DNA of 64,000 nucleotides, from assembly GCA_029783825.1 (NCBI GenBank), contig JAREIK010001468.1:4572261-4636260 (forward strand). The letters are read 5' to 3'. This document shows positions 37,501 to 49,700 of this stretch, piece after piece. Made by a program: the position numbers and the translations under genes. This DNA comes from Sapria himalayana (taxonomy: Eukaryota > Streptophyta > Magnoliopsida > Malpighiales > Rafflesiaceae). Numbering within the stretch: the stretch's first letter is position 1; each line of letters starts with the position of its first letter. Under the pieces are notes generated by a model. That model was given only the letters and a program-made list of their open reading frames with translations. It did no database searches and had not been told where the DNA came from.

Positions 37501-38284
37501 AAGAGGGGGAGGGGAGAAAGATTTGAGAAACCCCCGTTTGTAGTTCTAGTAAGTATGGAATGTTTTTGAAATTCCCAAAATCATTTGAAATTTGGAAAAT
37601 TATCTCATCTCATTAAGCCATTTCATTTATAGAAACAAGTCTTCCTTTCGCAATTTCTTGTGCTTTTGATCTACATTCATCTTGGAAATTCATCGATGCC
37701 TTGTTCACCCACATTCTTGGCATACATGTGCTGTGAAGGAAACTATCATAAACTAATAGTAAGTGAAGATGGACTTGATAGGAAAAACATTTTCATATAT
37801 TTTTCATAACTAGTTATTATCGATTATATATAGCCCATTGTTGGGATAGGTGTGAGACACTCCAAGGTGTAAATCCTTTGTGTCGCCTCACGCGTGCCTT
37901 TCTTGAGGTAGAAATTTTTGTATTAAATAAAGTACACTAAATCAAAAAAAAATTTTTTCAAAACATAAACTTGTGTTTATCAATCACATAAGTACCACTA
38001 CCATATATGTTTATGATTAGATACATGTTTACTTAAGTTTATATAAAAGTTTATTAATAAGCTTAAACATGTGTGTGTGTGTGTGTGTGTCTAAACATAA
38101 CTTATACATAAACTTATAAACACATATATAGATATATATGTTTTAATTTAAACTTTTTTGTTTAAGGTTTCCTTTGTTAGGTTCTTGGCATTTTTTATTC
38201 TAATTGAAGCTACAAATATTAACAATTATCTAAATTGTATAAATTTATAAAGAAAATTTACATATCCCACTAGTTAAATAGGTT

Positions 38285-38325
<41 letters not shown>

Positions 38326-38846
38326 TATACACATAGAATATATAATATATAATATATATTGGTGTGTAGTATATATAGTTTGTATATATAGGCACATATG
38401 ATATTCAATTCCTTTTTCATGCTTTTTAAGCTAAGTTTGCACAGCTATGCACAATTACTCAAATACCCAATACAAATTCATACTAGATAATACCAACAAA
38501 CCCAATAACTACCAAACAAGATGCAACAAACCATTCTTTCATAAATCCTTTGTTTCAACGCCTGATTTGATGCAATATGCAAGTGTTTTAAAAAAAAATA
38601 ACAAGCCACGGGCTCGCTTGAGACCCAATCTGACCCACATTTTTAAAATTAAGTATATATAAATACACACATATATATTATATATGGTTACACTATTTGT
38701 AGTATATATATAATATATATAATGTATATATATATTGTATATATAGACACACACATACACGTGTGTGTGTGTGTGTGTGTACACCATTATATAATATATA
38801 TATGTGTGTGTGTGATGTATATATATTGTGTATATACAATATATAT
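37501..38846. other. AT-rich DNA with microsatellites
   Basis: Microsatellites at 38,070-38,090 (GT), 38,285-38,320 (TA) and 38,690-38,830 (TA/GT). A minus-strand open piece at about 37,615-37,745 (contains MNFQDECRSKAQEIAKG) is too short and isolated to call. No gene. Confidence 0.4.
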
Positions 38847-39320
38847 TGTTGGGTAATTTCGCTTCCAACGTTTATAATTTTACAGATTAAGAAACAGAAA
38901 ACAGCAAATGATATATTCACAACCACAGTATATCAAGTCACAATCCAAGAACATGACAGAAAATCAAACCACGATAGAAACACAGAAAATAATGTAGTTC
39001 ACTAGTCGTTCAGCACAACTAGCTATATCCACCAGAAAAATACTTATACGTTTACCGATTATAACCAAAATCAATATCTTACAAAGGCAGCAATCGCGAA
39101 AAAAATCGCACAGAAAAGAGAGATGAAAATGAACAGTTCCGCAGAAAAAAAAATGGCAGCAGCCAAAAATATAAATAATATATATATATATATATTAATG
39201 GTTTCTCGATATTTTTAAATGGCGGAGGTCGAATCACTTGGATGGACCGTGTTGTGCTCCAAAATTTTCTTAGGCCCATTGACCGGGCAGCGAAACCCCC
39301 GTTATTGTACTTTTGCTGCA
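38847..39320 (-). mobile_element. probable solo LTR of a copia-type element
   Basis: On the minus strand the sequence ends ...AAGCGAAATTACCCAACA at 38,847, the typical end of a plant copia LTR, preceded by LTR-like text ('gatatagctagttgtgctg', 'gtgaactac'). No primer-binding site or internal region follows, so it would be a solo LTR. The other end (near 39,320) is uncertain. Confidence 0.4.
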
Positions 39321-40161
39321 TTTCTAACCTTTCAATATTTTATTTATTGCACTAATATTAAAACAAAAAATACTTTGGTAATATAAAATAACTTATCAAA
39401 ACAAACTATATACAACATATATATTGTGTAATATATATATATAATATTATAATATTATTAAATTTACTTTTATTGTTATATTCAATGTATTTGAATAAAT
39501 TGAAATAACATATAATTATATATTTGAATCGATAATTTATTATATCTCTAATAAATATATGAAGTTAAATATAGTATTACTCATATGAAATATAATTAAA
39601 ATTTTATTTTCATTAAATTTAAATTGTATTGAGATATATATATATATTAAAATAATTTTTTTACAATAAGTAAATTATATTAATTCTTAATATTCTATGT
39701 ATATATATTAAAATATAATAAAATATAAAAAATATAATATTAGCTTTATACTCAATAGATCTACATAATATAATTATCAATCTTTAAATCAAAATTTTAA
39801 TATATTTATAATAAATAAACAATATTATAAAATTAATATTTCTTATTCATCAACATTATACAATTTTCTTTTATATCATATTATATGATATCAAATGGTT
39901 GATTTTTATATTTTAATTTCAATTTTATTATAATATTACCTATCAATATTTTATGTGAAAATATCCATCGACATATCCTAATGTATCTAAACATATCTAT
40001 AAAATATAAATTAAATTACCAGCATACCCATGACATTCAACATTTTTAAATTTTCTCAAATGGTTGAAATTCTTAAGCTTACATTTTTTACATCATTAAA
40101 CCTAAATTTTACTAGCACACACAAATATAGACATCATCATTAAAAAAAAAAAAGACAAAAT
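39321..40161. other. AT-rich DNA downstream of CTF4
   Basis: Lies 3' of the CTF4 stop codon and must contain its 3' UTR. No distinct polyadenylation signal can be singled out in the AT-rich sequence. No other feature. Confidence 0.5.
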
Positions 40162-40725
40162 TCACTTGTTTGATCTCTTAAATGGATTAGAGGGCCGAGA
40201 AGTATGTTTATTAATCAGGTCTTCTACTTTCCCATTATCTTTACGTCCACCATGGTTTGTCTCTTGGGCGCCTATTTTAGTGCCATCACCGTCTTCTTCT
40301 ATAGTTGCAGCTTTATGATGCTGCGATTTGGCCTCTTGTTTGGTCACTTTCTTCAGAAATGGAGGAGCTGAAAGTTTTGGCGACGAAGAAGAAATCACGG
40401 GTTCTGAAGGTTGTTGGCTTGTGTTTCTTATCGAAGCTGATTCGTCAGGCACTTTGCTGTTCAAGCTCGGGATTGGGCTCAGTGGAGTGTCATCAGCTTC
40501 CTTGAGCACTCTTTCCTGCAGCGACGCACGCGCAGCAAGTGTCACAAAAAGTTTTACAGAACCCAAGGCACTGTCGCAGAAAAGCCTTAGTCACCTCCAA
40601 TATGCTGTTAAAGCGTTCTGCGAGGTTAGGAAGTTTCAGAGCAGTGGCCAGCTTTATTGCCCCCCTCACGGATTTTTGTAGATGCAGCAGCTTCACCAAT
40701 TCTGTAGCCCTTGCGAGCTTATCAG
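40162..40725 (-). CDS. EOL1: CTF4 exons 11 and 12, C-terminus and stop
   Basis: Exon 11, 40,725-40,595: acceptor TTCAG|CT, reads DKLARATELVKLLHLQKSV then LKLPNLAERFNSILE, donor GAG|GTGACT. Exon 12, 40,515-40,162: acceptor CTGCAG|GAA, reads ERVLKEADDTPLSPIPS, a Ser/Pro/Lys-rich linker with KLSAPPFLKK, and the conserved end RPSNPFKRSNK, then TGA. The intron is 79 bp. No HMG box is present, unlike vertebrate WDHD1; this is normal for plants. Confidence 0.95.
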
Positions 40726-43659
40726 CTGAACAAGCCCACACAAAGTAACCACATAGTTTAAGTCTATATACTTAGTGACATAGTGTTGGTGTGCCATTAC
40801 ACAAGCACAAATACTAACACATTGAATCTCATAAGAATTCTAAAATTAAATATGTTTAGGCAAGAGTAGAATTGTGATGACTGATCACATGTGAATTCCT
40901 TATGTTTCATATATATATATTAGAGACCATCATATCTTGGTACAATGATAAGTACTCTCGTTCAAGGACTGTAGGCCTTGAGACTCACAAGGTGTAGTCT
41001 CTCTTATTTTTAAAGATAAGTCTGTGATGACTGATCACATGTGAATTCCTCATGTTTCATACATGTCTTGGTATAATAGTAAGTACTTTCGTTCAAGGGC
41101 TATAGGCCTTGAGACTCACAAGATATAGTATCTCTTATTTTTAAAGATGAGACTGTGATGACTGATCACATGTGAATTCCTTATATTTCATACATATATT
41201 AGGGGTAATCATGTCTTTGTACAATGATAAGTACTTTAGTTCAAGAGCTGTGAGCCTTGAGACTCACAAGATATGGTCTCTCTTATTTTTAAAGATGAGA
41301 CTCTGATGACTGATCACATGTGAATTCCTTATATTTCATACATATATTAGGGGTAATCATGTCTTTGTACAATGGTAAGTACTTTAGTTCAAGAGCAGTG
41401 GGCCTTGAGACTCACAAGATATGCTCTCTCTTATTTTTAAAAATAAGACTGTGATGACTAATCACATGTGAATTCCTTATGTTACATACATATATTAGGG
41501 GTAATCATGTCTTTGTACAAAGGTAAGTACTTTCGTTCAAGAGCTGTGAGCCTTGAGACTCACAAGATATGATCTCTCTTATTTTTAAAAATAAGACTGT
41601 GATGACTAATCACATGTGAATTCCTTATGTTACATACATATATTAGGGGTAATCATGTCTTTGTACAAAGGTAAGTACTTTCTTTCAAGAGCTGTGAGCC
41701 TTGAGACTCACAAGATATGCTCTCTCTTATTTTTAAAAATAAGACTGTGATGACTAATCACATGTGAATTCCTTATGTTACATACATATATTAGGGGTAA
41801 TCATGTCTTTGTACAAAGGTAAGTACTTTCGTTCAAGAGCTGTGAGCCTTGAGAATCACAAGACATGGTCTCTCTTATTTTTAAAAATAAGACTGTGATG
41901 ACTAATCATATGTGAATTCCTTATGTTACATACATATATTAGGGGTAATCATGTCTTTGTACAAAGGTAAGTACTTTAGTTCAAGAGCTGTGGGCCTTGA
42001 GACTCACAAGATATGGTCTCTCTTATTTTTAAAAATAAGACTGTGATGACTAATCACATGTGAATTCCTTATGTTACATATATATATTAGGGGTAATCAT
42101 GTCTTTGTACAAAGGTAAGTACTTTTGTTCAAGAGCTGTGAGCCTTGAGAATCACAAGACATGGTCTCTCTTATTTTTAAAAATAAGACTGTGATGACTA
42201 ATCACATGTGAATTCCTTATGTTACATACATATATTAGGGGTAATCATGTCTTTGTACAAAGGTAAGTACTTTCGTTCAAGAGCTGTGAGCCTTGAGAAT
42301 CACAAGATATGGTCTCTCTTATTTTTAAAAATAAGACTGTGATGACTAATCACATGTGAATTCCTTATGTTACATACATATATTAGGGGTAATCATGTCT
42401 TTGTACAAAGGTAAGTACTTTTGTTCAAGAGCTGTGAGCCTTGAGAATCACAAGATATGGTCTATCTTATTTTTAAAAATAAGACTGTGATGACTAATCA
42501 TATGTGAATTCCTTATGTTACATACATATATTAGGGGTAATCATGTCTTTGTACAAAGGTAAGTACTTTCGTTCAAGAGCTGTGAGCCTTGAGAATCACA
42601 AGACATAGTCTCTCTTATTTTTAAAAATAAGACTGTGATGACTAATCACATGTGAATTCCTTATGTTACATACATATATTAGGGGTAATCATGTCTTTGT
42701 ACAAAGGTAAGTACTTTCGTTCAAGAGCTGTGAGCCTTGAGAATCACAAGACATGGTCTCTCTTATTTTTAAAATAAGACAGTGATGACTAATAACATGT
42801 GAATTCCTTATGTTACATACATATATTAGAAATAATCATGTCTTGGTATAATGATAAGTACTTTGGTTCAAGGACTGTAGGCCTTGAGACTCAAAGGTGT
42901 AGTCTCTCTTATTTTTAAAGATGAGACTGTGATGACTGATCACATGTGAATTCCTTATGTTTCATACATATATTAGAGGTCATCATGTCTTGGTGAAATA
43001 ATAAGTACTTTCATTCAAGGTCAATAAGTCTTGAGACTGACAATAACTAGTCTCTATGATTTTTAAAGATGAGACTATTGCGATATTATTATCTCTCAGA
43101 TATCATACTAAAGTAAAAATCATGTGCGCTGGGCATGATCTCTCATAATTCACATCATAGTGTGCGATTACACACGCACTAACATATTGAATCTCATAAG
43201 AACTCTAAAATTATAAATATGCTTTGTCTGAGTGAGAATAAGACTAGGATGACTGATCACATGTAATTTCTTTATATTTAATACTTATATTTAAGGTCAT
43301 CGTGCCTTGGCACGATGACAAGTACTTTCGTCAAAGGATGATAGGCCTTGAGACTCATCAGACATAGCCTCTCAGATTTTTAAAGATAAGACTGTTGAGA
43401 TTTTAACATCTCTAAGATATCGTTACTAAAGCAAAAACCTTGTACGCTAGGTAATACTTCGTGTCATAGATGAACCTCATATGGTAATTGGGGATAAATT
43501 GCAAGAGGAGAGGTTAGATACAACTCACCGTTGCAACAAGAAGCAATTAATCTCAATATACATCGATCTTGTGCCACTTCTATGTTGAAAGCCTCATCAT
43601 CTAGTGAATTGGTATCCAAGCCAACACCTTCCATTTCTTCCATTCTATTTTGAATCTGC

Positions 43660-43700
<41 letters not shown>

Positions 43701-46700
43701 CCAATTAAATGAAAATGGGCAAATAATTTGCTATGGTTTTTCATGAGAAATTATAATAAAAATACTAAAAACATTAATAAAAATAATATTATATCATATT
43801 TATACATCAAATATTATTATATAATATTCAAAAAATAATTATGACAACTCATATGTGAGGTGCTCGCATCAAAAATGCAAAAAACAAACATAATATAAAA
43901 AAATAAAACAAAAAATTTTTAATGCAAAAAATTCAAAAAATAAATATCTTAGTCCAAAGATAGTAGGTATCAAATTTGAGACTTATCAGAAACTAAATCT
44001 ATGAATTTGATGGCAAGACTGTCGAGATATTAATCTTTCTCATACCACAAGCTAAGCGAGATCATGATCCTTAAGCCAATTTTAAGTAATTAGAATAAGA
44101 CTTGGTTGATGATAATGATTATGTGAGTATCTCTTGGAACTAGATTAGGCATCTCCATTACTCCCACGAGTAAGCCTAGGGTTGGTTGAACTTGAAGGTG
44201 AGACTCAAACCCAGGACATCATAGACATCAAAATCATAGACATCAAAATCATAAATACATTTACATGCCATGAAAGTAGCTTTGAGGAGTTGAGGGAGAG
44301 AGAGAGAGAAACCTGCGATAGATGGGTAAAATTGAGAATAAACTCTTCTTCAAGGGCATCAGCCCCTAAATCGGAGGATGCGAGAGGAAAAGATAGATCG
44401 AGTAGAGATAGAACCGGTTTCGGCATGACCTAGAGAGAGAGAGAGAGAGAGAGAGGAGAAGAGGTAAAAATACAGATCAAGAAAAGCAAAGGCAAATCAC
44501 AGACTGTGTGTTATGGGGCCATATTACCGATGGGAACAAATCAGGACTCCTGCAAACAACACAGAACAACTTGTTTTTGTTCAATCCAACAGCCCAGTAG
44601 CTGTCAGATTTGTTCTCTCTCCTAGCACTGCATGATGATGCTCCTACAGGTTAGAACATAGAAGTGGAGAAGAAGAGTGATGAAAGAATCAGGCGAGAAG
44701 AGAGAACCTGAAGAGTGGAAGCCATGCGCCACCAAATTGGGTCGAGAAAACCCTAAGGAAACCCTATAAATATATCATCTGTGTTAGCTAACATGAACAC
44801 CAAGATTCATGTTGATCGTGCATACCAGATAGATGATGATACCTCTGAGTCATATGAAGCTAACAGCCCTTCTTCGCTGAATCCTAGCCATGATAGGCGC
44901 GAACCAGGTGTTAATGGAAGCTGCCCTCTGAATAGCTGTTTCCAATTACAGACATCAAGCAGTCTAAACTCCAGCCTCTGCAAGAACAACATTGATCATA
45001 CTTTCTCAGACCAGATCCCATGCCCTGCGCATTTGTAACTATAGGGGTAGACCTGATCATTTGAATGAAGGCAACTCGAAGCATGCGTTACAACTGCAAG
45101 TTGGTTTTTAAAGCCTGATGCAGCTACAGCTCGCCCATCAAGAGAGAGAATGTGTCTCTGCAGTGAAGTATTGGTTGAACTCTTAGTATGCGTGGAAAAG
45201 AGAACAACCAAAGATGGCTAATTTTAGAATATTTAAAAAAAAAAAAAAAAATCAAAGATGTATTATAGTCAAGCTAAGTTAAATTTTTTAAATTCCAAGG
45301 AAAAAATTTGAGGCTGTGTTGTGCATAGAGGTGTCAACCGGCCCGGCCCGGCCTGGCCCGGCACGAGGCACGGTTCAGCCATGCCTGGGCAAGCCCGGCA
45401 CAGGAAAATTCCGTGCCCGGGTTAGGCACGAGCCGTGCTGTGCACGGGTAAGGCACGAGCAGTGCCATGCCGTGCCTGGCCCGTGCCATGCCTGACCCTG
45501 CACAGTTCGGCCCGTGGCACGGCACACCGGCACGGGTTTGTCCCGTGTCGGGTGTCCCTTGAGCCCGACCCCGCGATGGCCCCTCCCGCAAAAAAGACCG
45601 CGGGTCGAGTCTGATTCAACCCGACCCACGGTCCCCCGAATCCCGAACCATACAGACAGGTCAGCCAGAGCGGGCCAGGCAAGGCACAGCACGGCCCGCC
45701 GTGCCTGCGGGCCGTGCCTGGCCTGGTACAAAGGCACGCTCGTGCTCAAAAAAAAAACGAGTCAGGCCGGGCCGGCCAGGCCCGTTGACACCTCTAGTTG
45801 TGCATCTAGAGGAAGAATATGATTCATTCAATCGAACTCAAATAGTTGGGATAATATTTGATTATTTTAACTGAATTTTATATTCATCTAATCTTAACGC
45901 ACGTGCTTGCTTTTATAAAGTCACCCATACTTTATTGCATTGTGCTTCGATGTATTATTTTTGAGAAAATCAATCTATAAGATAATGCCCAATTTTTTAA
46001 TATAAAGTTTATTAATTTTTTTCATCTTTATGAACTCGCTATACAAAACTCTCTAGTGTAGCACAAAGTATGAGTCGAGGTATCAAGTGGATCGGTCAGC
46101 TTAGGCACAGTACGAGGAACAGCCCAAACAAGTCATGCCTGGCCCGGCACAACACAATCAAGAACCGTGGCTAGACCAGGATCATATTGGGTCTGAGGCA
46201 TGGCTGGTATCATACCGGGCCAAAGGCTATCGTGTCTCATGTCGAGTCAGGCTAGAGGTGTCAAACGGGTCGTGCCGGGCCGGGCCGGCACGTTTTTTCC
46301 AGGCTCAACTGGGATTTCGTGCCAGGCCAGGCACGGCACTGTAACCGTGCCGTGCCTGTACTGGCATGGTTTTTTGGGGGTACAGCCCGGCACGAGCTCG
46401 TGGCACGATTGGCCGGGTTCGACCCGGTCGGGTCGAACCCTAAATTAAAAAAAATTAGGGTTTCGGCGTGCAAGAAACCCTAATTCTAAAAAAAAAATTA
46501 GGGATTGGGCCCACCGGAAACCCTACTTCTAAAAAAAAATTGGAATTAGTCGCGCCCGAAACCCTAATTTTAAAAAAAATTAGGGTTTCGACGCCTAGTA
46601 ACCCTAATTTAAAAAAAAATCAGCACGGTATCGTGCCGAGCCAAGCACGGCACGAGGCCCGGTTGGCCTCGGCACGGCACGAGCCTGGGCACAGGAAATT

Positions 46701-49700
46701 TCCGTGCCGGGCCGGCCCGACCCGGTTGACATCTCTAAGCCAGGCACGTCACGTGTGCTTGGACCGTTGGCACACTCCAATAGCATAGTGACTGTGACCC
46801 GTGACTGAGTCACGGGTCATAGAAAATTAGGTAACCAGATTTCTGTGACCCACCTACACCTGAACCCATTTTTAAAAATAATATTTTTTTGTAATTTTTT
46901 TATTTATATTTATCTACTATGTACAACCGACAACTTTTTTTAATGAAACCTGATATAACAAATGTCATTAGGAGAGAAGTTCCAATGATTCGTGACCATG
47001 GGGCAGTGACCAATGCCTGTGGTGGCGCTACTTGCAATTAGGCACGACTTGAGACAACCTAGCAGATTGGTCACAAGTCTACCCAGAATCATGCCAGGCC
47101 AAGCAGACTATCAGTCATGAAGTTCCAAGCATGACAAGACTTCCATGTCAAGTCATGTGTGACACGGCACGGTGACCCAACTGAGCCACCATAAAATGAG
47201 TCATGCCTACACTGCACGATGATATTTGACACATCTAAGCATGAGAGAGACTAATATCTCAACAACTCTACTCCCACAAATCAAAAAGAGTATGTCTGAT
47301 GAGTCTCAAATCTAAGTCATATAACCCTTAAACAACGATACTTGCAACCGCACCAAAACATGAGCTCTAATATATACATGCAATACAAATACTTCTCAGG
47401 CTACCAGACACATTTTTTTAGTGATATTTAATGGTTGATCCAGATTGAGTCAGGTGGATTGAATTTGTGAGGCTGCATTTATAACAATTGTGTTTTCATA
47501 AAGTTTTTTTGGATCCAGCAAGCATTAGCATGTTTTTAAGATCTGACCTTGCTACCTTCAGTAGTTTATTGTCTCATTCCATTATGGTTCACTACTGTCA
47601 CTCGTACACCATTATGGCAACCAAACATGATCTTTAAAAAGAATATCAGGCTGTCACAGAATTCTGGCATCTCACTGCTAGAGATTTGCTCTAGTATCAT
47701 TTAACGAATATAGAGAGAGCAAGCAGGTGGATCGACCTTGTTCCCAATTAGAAGTGTCAATCAGGCCGGGTGGCCCAGGAATGGCCCAGTTCAGCCATGC
47801 CTGACCCTGCACGGCACAGCCCAGAGGCCAGAACCATGCCTGGTTCTGGGTTGTGCTGGGTTGGCCCAGAACCAGCACGACCCAAGTGCTGGGCCATCCC
47901 AGAGGCTCTAGTAATGCCTCGTGCTAGGCTAGGCACGACCCAAGTGCTTGACCCAGTGGCACAGACCACTAGCCCAAGGATCCGAGATTGGTTAAGATTC
48001 ACAGGTCAAATCACATCAGGTGACCGTATGACTGGACAGTCTATTATTAAAAAATATATGACATTCAAACTTATCATTCAAATTCTTATCTTACCAGACC
48101 TATAAAAGAACAAAAACAACATTACTATTAATAAGTATTCTATCAATTTCATGTAAATAATGATGACTCATTTTGGGTACTAGAATCACTAAGAAATATA
48201 TATTTTATTATATTATGTATCATTTTGTCAAGTCTTGAGAAAAAAATCATGAATAAAATAAATAATTTCAAAAATCTTAATAATTAAATTAAATAATTCT
48301 TCTTAGATTTATAAAATGCAAAAAAGTACGTGATAAAAAAGAACAAAATAAATACATCCGATATGAAGAAGAGAGAAAATCATATATAAAAAGGTTAGAG
48401 TTATTAATATTTATAAATAATTTGAAATTACATAAAATATTTAAAGAAAAAAATTTTTTTTTTTTTTATTTTTGACCTTTTGATCTACGCCAACAAAATT
48501 AAACAGTCATTGCCAAAACAATAATGAAACAACCAATGGCTACTATATGTATAATAACCACGATCCATTTTTATATAATATATTTAATGAGTTACTTGTC
48601 GACTCAATTATTTTAATGAAAGAACTAAGTCAATTGGTCGAGCCATGAGTTGGCTCATGAATGCCTAAGAACAGACAAAGCATGACCAATGCCTACCACA
48701 TGGGTTATTGAATACCAAAGTTTGGCACATGTCTCACGGTCAAGGGTCATTAGTGGCACAACTCATGCCTGGGCATCAGCCATGGAGCACGATGTCACGT
48801 GCTTAGGTTTTCTTCTACCGACGACTTTGAAACGAAGAGAACATGAAAGAACACTTAAAAGAAAATAAAACTTTTAAATTGAAAAAAGACTCTTTACAAG
48901 GCTTTGAGAAACTCTCAACTTGGTAATCTGTAAATAAGGTCACATCCTCTTTATACATACATATAACAAAATGTATAGGACCCCCAAAAGTTCCCAATAA
49001 ACCTAGAGAATTCTTAAATATTTTACTATATATACATATTTACAAGAGATCTCTAGAAGAATCTAGAATAGTCTCCTTTCTTTTATATTCTTCCACAAGT
49101 ATAAATTTTTCCGAAATTTTCTAAAACCTTCCGTATTCTTCTAGCAAAGAGAGAAACTTTCTATGAGTGAGAGTGTGCCAATGAGCATCATGTCGAGCTG
49201 ACACACTAGGTCAAACTAAATTAGAAGCATAGATAAAATATGTCAAGATTTAGTATAATATATGTGATTCTTTTATTTATTTTCTATTCAATTTGTATGA
49301 AAGTCCATGAAATATGAGCTATCCTAATCATGTTATATGCATATTTTGTTTTCTATTTTTTGCCAAAAAAAAAAGATGTACATATTTTTTTTATTTTGTT
49401 TCTCACTTTCTCTTCTTCTCACTCCTTCCTCCTTTCTCACACCGATTGTCATCAAAACCCTAATGAGTTTGGTTTTCAACGTGGCATTAAAGCTTCGTGG
49501 AAGCAAACTGGGAGTAGCACATGGTATTTAAGGTAGTGGTGCAGCATGTGCAAGTGACAGCAGGGTTTGCACCGACATTTGATGCATTTAACAGCGATGA
49601 CAACTCTAGAGATGTTCGATAACATCATTGTGGATTTTGAGATCTGTAAACCGGTGAATTATGGTTTTTTGCATCTTTACAATGATTTATAGTGGTTACC

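Noticed and set aside
37615..37745. Minus-strand open piece containing MNFQDECRSKAQEIAKG
   Set aside because: Too short and isolated, with no convincing splice partners.
40870..43080. CRISPR-like or satellite array interpretation
   Set aside because: Units are contiguous with no unique spacers and lie in a plant intron; a SINE-derived tandem repeat fits better.
45334..46813. Cluster of long frames rich in Ala, Arg, Pro and Gly
   Set aside because: Same hAT MITE artefact, within CTF4 intron 4.
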